The translations under genes and the position numbers were made by a program. The notes beneath the pieces are model-generated. The model was not told where the DNA came from. It made no database searches and was given only the letters and a program-made list of their open reading frames with translations. From CAYWXV01 sp964462535 (GTDB lineage: Bacteria; Bacteroidota; Ignavibacteria; OLB7), in NCBI GenBank assembly GCA_964462535.1, contig CAYWXV010000001.1, positions 1 to 64,000 of the forward strand: a stretch of 64,000 nt of DNA, in the 5' to 3' direction. This document shows positions 18,164 through 26,557 of the stretch, piece by piece (position 1 is the first letter of the stretch; each line of letters begins with the position of its first letter).

Positions 18164-19006
18164 ATGAACCCTCGTCCCAGCTTCTCCTCGCTAATTCTGC
18201 TGTTACTGTGCGTCGCCGGATGTGGCGAAAACAAGGGGACCAGCGATGCTCAGCGCTCGTTGTCTGACGGGACTTCGCCCGCCCGCGCAGGCTACTCGAT
18301 CCGCGCCGTCAACGACGGGGGGAAGATTGTGGGGAAGGTTATTGCGGCGGGAAGGAAGCCGGACGTCGTACCGCTCGAGGTTACTGGCGGACAGGTCGCG
18401 TGCAATCCTGCGGCAGCGGACGTCCCGCTCCAGCTGGGTCCGCAAGGGGAGGTACAGGGGGTAGTTGTCTATATCGAGAGCATCCCATCGGGGAAGGATT
18501 GGCCGACGTTGAGCCCCGAACAGCGGACCATCGATCAGGAGGGATGCCGATACCGGCCCCGCTGGAGTGCCGTTCCCGTTGGTGCGGCTCTCCTCTTCAA
18601 GAACAGTGATCCCGTCGCCCACAACGTGCGCGTCGAGTCAGGTTATGACATTGTTCTGAACGTCGCACAGGCCAACGCTAACACCGTCGACACTCTGCCG
18701 ACCGACAAGCCGGGTCCGCTAAGCGTCGCTTGCGATTACCATCCGTGGATGTTCGCTTCAGTTGTCGTGGTTCCCAACCCGTATTACGCCGTCACCGGCT
18801 CGGATGGATCGTTCAGTATTGACGAAGTACCGCCTGGTACCTATCGACTTGTGGCGTGGTACCCCGATCCGCAGGCCCGGCCGATTCTGGACGAGGGAGG
18901 ACGCCTCGTCCGTTACGGTTACGGCAAGCCATACGTGCTTTCGCAGGACGTCGTGGTTTCCAAGGGAGCTACAGCGAGCATCCCGTTCACCATTGTGTGG
19001 CGTTGA
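18164..19006 (+). CDS. Cupredoxin-like lipoprotein A, head of oxidase operon
   Basis: A 280-residue lipoprotein (lipobox CVAGC, lipid Cys20). The middle shows a cupredoxin-type copper site: H153 in PVAHNV, then C190-DY-H193-PW-M196, which supplies the His, Cys, His and Met of a type-1 centre. The conserved DQEGCRY segment precedes it. A C-terminal carboxypeptidase-regulatory-like beta domain follows (SFSIDEVPPGTYRLVAWYP). It is related to the gene at 19307. Position ahead of coxB suggests a membrane-tethered electron carrier or copper-handling role, but that is inference. ATG 18164 is chosen because the signal sequence follows it. Confidence 0.8.
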   Translation: MNPRPSFSSLILLLLCVAGCGENKGTSDAQRSLSDGTSPARAGYSIRAVNDGGKIVGKVIAAGRKPDVVPLEVTGGQVACNPAAADVPLQLGPQGEVQGVVVYIESIPSGKDWPTLSPEQRTIDQEGCRYRPRWSAVPVGAALLFKNSDPVAHNVRVESGYDIVLNVAQANANTVDTLPTDKPGPLSVACDYHPWMFASVVVVPNPYYAVTGSDGSFSIDEVPPGTYRLVAWYPDPQARPILDEGGRLVRYGYGKPYVLSQDVVVSKGATASIPFTIVWR

Positions 19007-19028
19007 AGCGCAGGAGAATCGTCCCAGC

Positions 19029-19310
19029 ATGAGAACATGTCTCGCATCCACGATCGTCGTCGTTGTTCTGACTCGTGCTAACAGCGTAACCGCGTGCCCG
19101 GCCTGTTCGGAGACCATCGCGCGTACCTCCCAGGCTGGCTTTGGTGCGGCGATCAATCTGACAACCATTGGCATGATTGCGCTACCCATTGTGCTCGTCG
19201 TTATCGCAGCGATCGTGATCAGGCGCATGGCGGCCTTGCCCGAGGTAACGGGGCGCTCCCCGGAAGCCGAATCCCATTCCAGTTCAACTCAGTGGAGTAC
19301 ACCATCATGA
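19029..19310 (+). CDS. Small signal-peptide/CxxC membrane protein
   Basis: A 93-residue protein with an N-terminal export signal, a CPAC motif (C23, C26) followed by SETIARTSQAGFGAAINLT, and one clear membrane helix (MIALPIVLVVIAAIVI). Short proteins with an extracytoplasmic CPxC and one or two helices are found near oxidase and SCO genes in several phyla, but I know of no assigned function. The stop overlaps the next gene start by 4 bp (ATGA), supporting a real translated gene. The CxxC could bind metal or be redox active. Confidence 0.7.
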   Translation: MRTCLASTIVVVVLTRANSVTACPACSETIARTSQAGFGAAINLTTIGMIALPIVLVVIAAIVIRRMAALPEVTGRSPEAESHSSSTQWSTPS

Positions 19311-20083
19311 TGATGCGTCTGCCGTTCCTGATCTCGTTGATAATCGTCGCGGGAATTGCGATGACGTCTTGCGGGGGGAACGAATCCGCGTCCAAGGCGA
19401 CAACCGAGATCGTGAAGGTCGATGCTGCAACGGCAGCAACCGTTTCCGGTACGGTTCTGTTCGACGGTACACCTCCGGCGCGGACGGACGTCTCCATGGA
19501 GAGCGACCCCGCTTGCGCGGCCGGACACGAGGGACTGACCGACGATGTAACGCAAGCCGTTCTGGTAACCGACGGCAAGCTCGCAAACGTATTTGTGTAT
19601 GTGAGCGAGGGAATTAAGGGCTCTACAACCCCACCCGACGCACCTGCTGTGATTGATCAGAAGGGGTGCCGCTATCATCCTCACGTCATAGGCGTCGTGG
19701 CTGGCCAGAAGGTCGAGTTCCGGAACAGCGATGCCACGTTGCACAACGTTCATTCCGAGGCGAAAGTCAATCGTGCCTTCAACATTGCGCAAGCCACGCA
19801 GGGAAAGGTCGATACCAAAGTCTTTTCCGAGCCCGAGCAGATGATTCCTATTGTGTGCGACGTTCACGGATGGATGAAGAGCTACATCGGCGTGCTCCCG
19901 CATAACTTCTTTGCGGTCACATCCATGGACGGTCATTTCACGCTTCCGCCACTCCCCCCTGGGACCTACACGATCTCTGCGTGGCACGAGAAGTATGGTG
20001 TCAAGACGCAGGCGGTAACCGTTGGAGCGAAAGAGACCAAGGAGATCACGTTCACCTATTCTGATTCGGCACCCGCGCAGTGA
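19307..20083 (+). CDS. Cupredoxin-like lipoprotein B
   Basis: A 258-residue lipoprotein (lipobox AMTSC, lipid Cys22) related to the 18164 product. It repeats the DQKGCRY segment, the His-containing LHNVH (H146/H149) and the copper loop C184-DV-H187-GW-M190, then a beta domain ending FTLPPLPPGTYTISAWH. All ligands of a type-1 copper site are present. Three ATG codons run in a row; the first (19307) gives the 4-bp overlap with the upstream gene and a GGAG 9 nt away. Its stop overlaps the coxB GTG by 4 bp. A dedicated electron donor to CuA is plausible. Confidence 0.8.
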   Translation: MMMRLPFLISLIIVAGIAMTSCGGNESASKATTEIVKVDAATAATVSGTVLFDGTPPARTDVSMESDPACAAGHEGLTDDVTQAVLVTDGKLANVFVYVSEGIKGSTTPPDAPAVIDQKGCRYHPHVIGVVAGQKVEFRNSDATLHNVHSEAKVNRAFNIAQATQGKVDTKVFSEPEQMIPIVCDVHGWMKSYIGVLPHNFFAVTSMDGHFTLPPLPPGTYTISAWHEKYGVKTQAVTVGAKETKEITFTYSDSAPAQ

Positions 20084-20883
20084 GACGGCATCGAACAGGC
20101 GCATTTCGCGTCCCACGTGTGGAGCGGACCTGGTTGATCGCGGGACTCACAGCGATCCTCGTCTTCGTCACGTTGAGCGCACAAGCGCAATCCACGGCGC
20201 AGATTGGTGGCGTTCTTCCTGCGAGGGCGACGAACATCGCAGGTGAGGTTGACCATCTCTTCACGCTCATCCACTGGATTACGTCAGGGATCCTCGTCGT
20301 CCTCTTTGGCCTCTTAGCGTTCGTCCTCGTGCGGTTCCGTGCCGGTCGACACCAGCGAGCACGATACTCGAAGGGAAAGGTCTGGATTGAAGTCGTCCTG
20401 GCGGGCGCGTCGTTCAGCGTGTTGATCTATCTGGCGCTGTTGAGCTCCGATCTATGGGGGCGCATGACGGGTACTGACAGCGCGGACGGCAGGGAGGGAA
20501 TCGAGATCCTGGTCCGCCCCAGGCAATTCCAGTGGGATGTCCGCTACGCCGGCGCCGATGGAATCCTCGAGACGGATGACGACATCACTGCCATCAATCA
20601 ACTACACGTTCCATCCCGAACGAACATTACACTTCGACTTCGATCGCAGGACGTCATTCACAGCTTCTTCGTTCCGGCGTTTCGAATGAAGCAGGATGCC
20701 GTACCGGGAATGACAACCACCTATTCGTTTCGCGTCGAGGAGCCGGGGACGTACGAGGTTGCATGCGCGGAGCTATGCGGACTGGGGCACTATCGCATGA
20801 AGGCTTACCTCACGGTTCATGATTCGGCTTCGTTTCAGACCTGGTACGGTGACCAGCTCGCCAGGAAGCGGGGGGACAAGTAA
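20080..20883 (+). CDS. coxB: Cytochrome c oxidase subunit II
   Basis: CuA-bearing subunit of an aa3-type oxidase. After an N-terminal signal-like segment there are two membrane helices (about 60-85 and 103-122), then a periplasmic cupredoxin domain with the complete CuA site: H194 (VIHSFFVP), C229, E231, C233, H237 and M240 in CAELCGLGHYRM. There is no fused cytochrome c domain at the C-terminus. It starts at GTG within the stop of the preceding lipoprotein gene and ends one base into coxA (TAATG). Confidence 0.96.
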   Translation: MRRHRTGAFRVPRVERTWLIAGLTAILVFVTLSAQAQSTAQIGGVLPARATNIAGEVDHLFTLIHWITSGILVVLFGLLAFVLVRFRAGRHQRARYSKGKVWIEVVLAGASFSVLIYLALLSSDLWGRMTGTDSADGREGIEILVRPRQFQWDVRYAGADGILETDDDITAINQLHVPSRTNITLRLRSQDVIHSFFVPAFRMKQDAVPGMTTTYSFRVEEPGTYEVACAELCGLGHYRMKAYLTVHDSASFQTWYGDQLARKRGDK

Positions 20884-22646
20884 TGGAGAAGCAAACGTCT
20901 GCGATCTCCCGAGACGATAGAGGATTTCGACGTGTACTCTCCGGCCACCCGCTGGCAATAGCGCGTGGGTATCTGCTGGTGAGCCTCGTCTTTCTCATGC
21001 TGGGCGGACTCCTCGCCCTGTACATTCGCTGGCAACTTGCCTTCCCGGGAAAGGAGATACCAGTCTGGCTGGCGGGACCGTTAGCGGGAGATAACCTTGC
21101 ACCGGATGGAGTAATCGGTCCTGATGGCTATCTGGTGATCATGACGATGCACGCCACGTACATGATCTACTTCGCAATCCTCCCTCTTGTCGTTGGATTC
21201 TTCGCAAACCTCCTGGTTCCCCTGCAAATTGGCGCCCGCTCACATGCTTTCCCGCGGCTGGCAACGCTCTCTCTGGTATTGACGGTCATCGCCGGTCTTG
21301 TTATGGTCGGGACGTTTTTCGTTGAGGGTGGAGGTGCATCCACCGGATGGACAGCATATCCACCACTCTCCGCGGTGCCGTCGTACACCAGCCCAGGCTC
21401 GGCGCAGGATATCTGGTGTATCGCGATCCTGATCGATGGCATGGGACTCATTCTTGGTTCGGTCAATATTCTGGGGACCATTATCACGCGGAGGGCGTCG
21501 GGCATGACGCTACTTCGCATGCCCCTGACCGTGTGGTCGCAGATGGTGACGTCGATCCTCATTCTTCTGTCAATACCTGTGCTGGCTGTTGCCATCGGAA
21601 TGTTGTTGATGGATCGAAACGCGGGGACCAGCTTCTTCCTCCCGTCGGGGCTATCCCTCAGCGGAACGCCTATTGAAGGATTGAAGGGGGGTGGGGCTCC
21701 ACTGCTCTGGCAACATCTCTTCTGGTTCTTTGGACATCCGATCGTCTATGTGATGATCCTTCCCGCAATGGGGATCGTGTCCGAAATCCTGTCGGTCTTC
21801 TCCCGAAAGCCGGTCTTTGGCTATCGAGGCATGGTTATCTCGATGTCGTCGATAGCGTTTCTTGGCTTCCTTGTCTGGGGACATCACATGTTCCAGTCCG
21901 GGATGAATCCGATGCTCGGTGCCACGTTCATGTTCTCGACCATGGTCATTGCAGTCCCTTCCGGATTGAAGCTCTTCAATTGGATAGGGACGTTGTGGGG
22001 CGGGAGAATCCACTTTGAGCTCCCCATGCTCCATGCCCTGGCGTTTATCGCCCTCTTTGCGATCGGTGGTATGTCGGGGATTTACATGGCGTCGACCCCC
22101 GTCGATTCCTTCATCCACGATACCTACTTCATCGTAGGCCACATTCACTACGTCCTATTCGGAGGATCGCTGTTCGCCGCGTTCGCGGGTATCAGTTATT
22201 GGTTCCCGCTCCTTACGGGTCGGCATCTAGACAAAACGCTTGGCCGTGTTCATTTCTGGATAAGCTTCGTGGCGTTCAACTGTACCTTCTTCCCGATGCA
22301 CATCCTGGGTGCGGGAGGCATGATGCGTCGCATCTACGACTTCCGCGGTTATGCTCATCTGCAGCACTTCGATGGATTGAATGTTTTCATGACTATCAGC
22401 GCAATCGTGCTTGGCGGAGCCCAGCTGCTCTTGCTTGCCAACATGGTGCGGAGTCGCACGTGGGGCGAAGTGGCGGGATCCAACCCGTGGCGGGCAAACA
22501 CGTTGGAGTGGAGCGACCGAACGGGAGATCTCGTGGTCTACCGTGGCCCGCACGAGTACAGTCGGCCGGATACGGAGCTGGACTACCTTCCTCAGCATGT
22601 TGAGCCAATCGGCACATTGGGCTCCGCTACGGGAGGCCGCGGCTGA
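20883..22646 (+). CDS. coxA: Heme-copper oxidase subunit I, atypical proton channels
   Basis: Catalytic oxygen-reducing subunit (587 residues, about 12 helices). Heme and CuB ligands are intact: H90 (TMHATYM), H285, H334-H335 (VWGHHMF), H420 and H422 (IVGHIHY). The cross-linked Tyr is present as Y289 in GHPIVY, so it should reduce O2 rather than NO. K363 of the K-channel is kept (PSGLKLFNW). Unusually, the Glu after HP is Ile287, the alternative Tyr-Ser pair of A2 enzymes is absent (FFGHP), and the D-channel Asp is replaced (IGARSHAFPRLATLS, S120). It is coupled to coxB. Confidence 0.95.
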   Translation: MEKQTSAISRDDRGFRRVLSGHPLAIARGYLLVSLVFLMLGGLLALYIRWQLAFPGKEIPVWLAGPLAGDNLAPDGVIGPDGYLVIMTMHATYMIYFAILPLVVGFFANLLVPLQIGARSHAFPRLATLSLVLTVIAGLVMVGTFFVEGGGASTGWTAYPPLSAVPSYTSPGSAQDIWCIAILIDGMGLILGSVNILGTIITRRASGMTLLRMPLTVWSQMVTSILILLSIPVLAVAIGMLLMDRNAGTSFFLPSGLSLSGTPIEGLKGGGAPLLWQHLFWFFGHPIVYVMILPAMGIVSEILSVFSRKPVFGYRGMVISMSSIAFLGFLVWGHHMFQSGMNPMLGATFMFSTMVIAVPSGLKLFNWIGTLWGGRIHFELPMLHALAFIALFAIGGMSGIYMASTPVDSFIHDTYFIVGHIHYVLFGGSLFAAFAGISYWFPLLTGRHLDKTLGRVHFWISFVAFNCTFFPMHILGAGGMMRRIYDFRGYAHLQHFDGLNVFMTISAIVLGGAQLLLLANMVRSRTWGEVAGSNPWRANTLEWSDRTGDLVVYRGPHEYSRPDTELDYLPQHVEPIGTLGSATGGRG

Positions 22647-22785
22647 AACAGTTCGGCACGAGTGGGTGTAGTCAGCTGCCCGTGCATTGCGTAACTTTTT
22701 CATTCCCTTTTGCGCGCCGGCCCGGCTCCTAAGCTGAATTCCCCGCCGGCACATTGCCACAGAGATTCAACCGCGCACTTCTGCC

Positions 22786-23871
22786 ATGTTCCCCCGTTCG
22801 CTCGACCCGAACTCAGAGAGAAGAATCGACCGCCTCCACCGTTACGCCATCGTGTGCGTCACGTGGATCTTGCTGTTGATCTTTTTTGGAGGGCAGGTGA
22901 AATCGACCGAATCTGGTTTGTCGGTACCCGACTGGCCGAACACCTACGGTCACTTCATGTTCACGTTCCCCATGGAGAAGTGGGTGGGGGGAGTCTTTTG
23001 GGAGCATTCGCATCGTTTGATTGCGTCTCTCGCCGGACTCTTCACCGTGATACTATCCGTCTGGGTGTTCCGCGTTGACCGCCGACCACTCTTGCGCAAG
23101 CTGGCCTGGGCCGCTTCGATCGCGGTCATCGTGCAGGGCCTGTTCGGTGGCCTCACTGTACTGCTGATGCTGCCGGCGTGGACTTCCATTGTGCACGGAA
23201 CACTTGCGCAGGTCTATCTCTGTGTGGTTGCCGCGATCGCCGTGATGACCTCGCGCCAGTGGCGCTTTGATTCGGCTCGTGTTGGAATCGGCGCGTGGGA
23301 CGGTCGGCTGGGGAAACTGACGCTCGCAACCACGTTCGTTGTCTTCGCGCAGCTTCTGATTGGTGCGATCATGAGACACACTGAGGCGGGGCTCGCAATT
23401 CCAGACTTCCCTCTCATGTATGGATCGTGGATCCCACCGCTCTCATCCGAGGCGATTGCAGCGGCAAATAAGGAGTTGTGGCAGATGAATCTCCCTCCGG
23501 TTGATCGTTGGCAGATGATCTCCCACCTGCTGCACCGTGTAGGTGCACTCGCGGTAACGACCATGATCGCGCTGACAGCGACGCGTATTCTGCGCCGCCA
23601 CCGAGGCGAATCGTGGCTGACACGCCCGGCCATCGTTCTCCTCGTCCTGATCGCGGCACAGATAACGCTGGGCATCCTCGTGATCCTGTCGCAGAAGCAC
23701 TTCATTATCACATCAACGCATGTTACTGTTGGTGCGATGACCCTCCTGGCAAGCTTCGTTCTGGCCCTTCGTGCGGGAAGACGAACTCAGGCCACGGTGG
23801 AAACAACCTTGCCGCTTTCGCCTCAACTATCCTATGCCTCCCCAGTGACGACTGACGAGGTGACGCTGTGA
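22786..23871 (+). CDS. ctaA: Heme A synthase (COX15/CtaA)
   Basis: Membrane monooxygenase that converts heme O to heme A. The 361 residues contain about eight helices in two repeated four-helix bundles, with paired histidines in each half: EHSHRLIASLAG and HRVGALAV, plus later HVTVGAMTL. The first periplasmic loop has the typical ESGLSVPDWPNTYG, repeated as EAGLAIPDFPLMYG in the second half. It follows coxA after 139 bp and overlaps ctaB by 4 bp. Confidence 0.95.
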   Translation: MFPRSLDPNSERRIDRLHRYAIVCVTWILLLIFFGGQVKSTESGLSVPDWPNTYGHFMFTFPMEKWVGGVFWEHSHRLIASLAGLFTVILSVWVFRVDRRPLLRKLAWAASIAVIVQGLFGGLTVLLMLPAWTSIVHGTLAQVYLCVVAAIAVMTSRQWRFDSARVGIGAWDGRLGKLTLATTFVVFAQLLIGAIMRHTEAGLAIPDFPLMYGSWIPPLSSEAIAAANKELWQMNLPPVDRWQMISHLLHRVGALAVTTMIALTATRILRRHRGESWLTRPAIVLLVLIAAQITLGILVILSQKHFIITSTHVTVGAMTLLASFVLALRAGRRTQATVETTLPLSPQLSYASPVTTDEVTL

Positions 23872-24779
23872 CCGATCCCCCAACGGACGGTGCAGTAGTC
23901 CAGGCAACCAGGTCGCGCGGTGCCGTACGCGTGAGCGACTTCATCGAACTGACGAAGCCGCGACTGACGACGCTGTCGGTCCTGACCACCCTTGCGGGTT
24001 ACTATATCGGTTCCGCTGGTGTGATCCGCGGAGACCTGATGCTGCACACGCTGCTGGGGGCATTCCTGGTGGGGGGTGGTTGTGGCGCGCTGAACATGTA
24101 TATGGAGCACGAGCACGATGCTCGTATGAAGAGGACGGCACGCAGACCAATTCCCGCGGGCCGCCTGACGCCGTTGGAGGTTCTTGTCTTTGGTACGGTG
24201 GTGAGCGTCGCCGGCGTTGTCTACCTGGCGCTAGCGGTAAACATGCTGACCGGGATATTGGGCTCCATAACCATAGTGAGCTACCTCCTTCTCTACACGC
24301 CATTGAAGAGGCTGACGACGCTCAACACCCTGGTCGGGGCGATTCCGGGGGCTATTCCCCCCGTCATGGGTTGGGCGGCCGCAACTGATAGCCTGGGACC
24401 TGGTCTTGGCGGGTGGATTCTCTTTGGCATCCTCTTCTTCTGGCAGATGCCCCACTTCCTTTCGCTGGCGTGGATGTGTCGTGACGACTATGCCCAGGCA
24501 GGGTACCGAATGCTCGCTGTGGTCGATCCGGACGGGACAAGAACGGGCATGCAGATTATGCTCTACACGTCTGCGCTGGTTCCTGTTTCGCTCGTCCCCA
24601 CGATGGTCGGACTTGCTGGAGGACTCTACTTCTACTCCGCGCTCGTTCTGGGTATCCTCTTCCTGGTGCTGGGAATCAACGTGGCAAGAGGGAAGAGCAG
24701 GAAGGAGGCGCGGATGCTCTTTCACTACACGCTCCTCTATCTTCCTATTCTCCTGCTTCTCCTTGCGCTCGACTCGTGA
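23868..24779 (+). CDS. ctaB: Protoheme IX farnesyltransferase (heme O synthase)
   Basis: UbiA-family prenyltransferase that adds a farnesyl group to heme B, giving heme O for CtaA. The 303 residues have about nine helices with the family DxxxD-type motif as EHEHDARMKRTARRPIP and the start segment DFIELTKPRLTTLSVLTT. The GTG start lies in the ctaA stop (GTGA overlap), and its own stop overlaps the next gene in the same way, so ctaA, ctaB and the next gene form one translation unit. Confidence 0.95.
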   Translation: MTDPPTDGAVVQATRSRGAVRVSDFIELTKPRLTTLSVLTTLAGYYIGSAGVIRGDLMLHTLLGAFLVGGGCGALNMYMEHEHDARMKRTARRPIPAGRLTPLEVLVFGTVVSVAGVVYLALAVNMLTGILGSITIVSYLLLYTPLKRLTTLNTLVGAIPGAIPPVMGWAAATDSLGPGLGGWILFGILFFWQMPHFLSLAWMCRDDYAQAGYRMLAVVDPDGTRTGMQIMLYTSALVPVSLVPTMVGLAGGLYFYSALVLGILFLVLGINVARGKSRKEARMLFHYTLLYLPILLLLLALDS

Positions 24780-25309
24780 AGACGCGAGCGGACGTCGAGA
24801 GAGGCGTAGGATCGATCCTGGTTGCGGGTCCGGCGATCATGGGGGCCGCTGGTCTTCTCACCGCGTGGTACGTGTCGCGAGCGGCGTCGCCAACTCTTTC
24901 CAACTGGCTAGCCCCATTCCCTCCACCGTACGAACCGGTCATTGCCGTATCGCAGGTATGTGGGCTTATTGTGGCAGTCATTGACAGTCGGGTCGAGCGT
25001 TCCAGAAGGCTTTTGTCGACGACCCTCGTTCTGTGCGCTCTGGTCGCTGTCGTTGCTCGCGTGATTGCGTGGGTCGGTTGGAGCCGATTGGATGTTGTTC
25101 CGGGAACGTCTTCAGGTGCGTCGTTCATCTACCTTGCCGGGTTTCTTCACCTGACACTCAGTGTTCTGGTCTTGTCGTTTCTGATCGTCGGGATGGTTCG
25201 TGCACGTTCACACGCCGCCAGCCAGAGATCCCTGCAACCCTTCGTTTGGAGCGTCACGACGCTGGTGGAGACCGTCGCAATAGTCATCATCATCGGGTCC
25301 TCGACGTAA
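24776..25309 (+). CDS. Cytochrome oxidase subunit III-like membrane protein
   Basis: A 177-residue protein with five predicted helices. Position between ctaB and a SCO gene, the helix count (that of five-helix subunit III forms), and a HLTLSVLVLSFLIVG segment resembling the subunit III helix with a conserved His suggest a degenerate subunit III. Sequence similarity is weak, so it could be another small oxidase-assembly protein. It starts at GTG in the ctaB stop. No other coxC candidate occurs in the cluster. Confidence 0.55.
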   Translation: MKTRADVERGVGSILVAGPAIMGAAGLLTAWYVSRAASPTLSNWLAPFPPPYEPVIAVSQVCGLIVAVIDSRVERSRRLLSTTLVLCALVAVVARVIAWVGWSRLDVVPGTSSGASFIYLAGFLHLTLSVLVLSFLIVGMVRARSHAASQRSLQPFVWSVTTLVETVAIVIIIGSST

Positions 25310-25324
25310 AATCGCCTTACGCAT

Positions 25325-25987
25325 ATGTCTTCAATCACCATGATTCTGACCGTCGCGCTTGCATCGCTTACCATTCTTGCGTGTAAGTCAGGCGCCGGAG
25401 AAAGCGGGACTCCACCTCAAGGCGCGGCCGAAACCCAACCGGCCGGAGCGTCGGAGAAATTGGAGCCCGGTTTTCGCACGGTCCCGTCAGATACACTTAC
25501 CGACCAACTTGGACACCACGTTTCGTTGGCCGACTTCCGTGGGAAGGTGTGGGTTGCCGACTTCATCTTCACACGGTGTTCCGGCCCGTGCCCGGTCATG
25601 TCAATGAAAATGTCGGAGATAGCCCGGGAGTTCAAGGACTCGACGGCCGTCGTTCTCGTGAGCTTCAGTGTTGACCCCGAGTACGACACGCCGGAGCGTC
25701 TTAAAGCCTACGCGGAAGAGTATAAGGCGGACAACCAGCAGTGGCGTTTTCTGACGACACTCGACAAGATCAAGGTGTGGGATCTGGCGATGAAGGGATT
25801 CGCGCTGTCCGCGGGGGAGGACACTACCCGTGACGGACGCGGAATGATCTTTCACGATGAGCGACTGGTTGTTGTCGACCGGCAGGGGGAAATACGGGGC
25901 TACGTCCACACGAAGGATGAGAACTGGAAGGAGAAGGTCGTTGGCCGCATCCGCGAGCTGCTCCATGAAGGGAGCGCTAACGGATGA
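25325..25987 (+). CDS. SCO1/SenC-type copper chaperone lipoprotein
   Basis: Thioredoxin-fold copper-binding protein that helps metallate the CuA site of subunit II. The 220-residue product has a lipobox (LTILAC, Cys20), the CxxxC copper/redox motif C85-SGP-C89 (FTRCSGPCPVMS) and the distal copper ligand H177 (IFHDERLVVVD). It is 15 bp after the subunit III-like gene and overlaps the DUF420 gene by 4 bp. Confidence 0.93.
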   Translation: MSSITMILTVALASLTILACKSGAGESGTPPQGAAETQPAGASEKLEPGFRTVPSDTLTDQLGHHVSLADFRGKVWVADFIFTRCSGPCPVMSMKMSEIAREFKDSTAVVLVSFSVDPEYDTPERLKAYAEEYKADNQQWRFLTTLDKIKVWDLAMKGFALSAGEDTTRDGRGMIFHDERLVVVDRQGEIRGYVHTKDENWKEKVVGRIRELLHEGSANG

Positions 25988-26424
25988 CCTTCGACGTGAT
26001 GTGGATGCCGGCACTAAACGCTTCGCTGAACGGACTGGCGACTGTCCTTCTGCTCGTCGCATATGGACTCATACTTCGGAAAAAGATTGAGCTGCATCGA
26101 CGATTCATGCTCACTGCCTTTGGCACATCGATCCTGTTTCTGATCTCGTACGTGATCTACCACGTGGCGCGCGCGGGGATCGCAACCAAGTTTGCGGGGG
26201 AGGGGTGGGTACGGCCCGTCTATCATACGATGCTTGCAACGCACGTGGTTCTTGCTGCAGTTCTGCCTGTTCTGGCAATTATCACGCTCAGAAGAGGACT
26301 CGCTCGTCGATACGATAGGCATCGGCGGATAGCGCGATGGACGTTGCCTATCTGGCTCTACGTCTCCGTTACCGGAGTGCTCGTCTATTTCATGCTGTAC
26401 CACTGGTACCCTTCTGTCCCCTGA
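25984..26424 (+). CDS. DUF420 membrane protein (CtaM-like)
   Basis: A 146-residue membrane protein with four helices and the DUF420 features: PALNASLNGLATVLLLVAY, KIELHRRFMLTAF and YHTMLATHVVLAAVLPVLAI with conserved His residues. DUF420 members accompany cytochrome oxidase operons; the Bacillus/Staphylococcus relative CtaM is needed for oxidase maturation. It overlaps the SCO gene by 4 bp and is the last gene of the oxidase block. Confidence 0.9.
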   Translation: MTFDVMWMPALNASLNGLATVLLLVAYGLILRKKIELHRRFMLTAFGTSILFLISYVIYHVARAGIATKFAGEGWVRPVYHTMLATHVVLAAVLPVLAIITLRRGLARRYDRHRRIARWTLPIWLYVSVTGVLVYFMLYHWYPSVP

Positions 26425-26557
26425 GCGTGTCCTTGCATATTCATCGGCGCATGTCGTAATTGCGCGGCACGTTTCTTAAGCCACCGCTGGAGCGCACTTC
26501 GGTCCACGGTTGTGCCACAGACGCCCGCTTCCGCAACGAACTCCAATCGAGGAACAC

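Noticed and set aside
20883..22646. Nitric oxide reductase instead of oxidase
   Set aside because: The cross-link tyrosine (Y289) and K-channel lysine are present and CoxB has a full CuA site, as in oxygen reductases.
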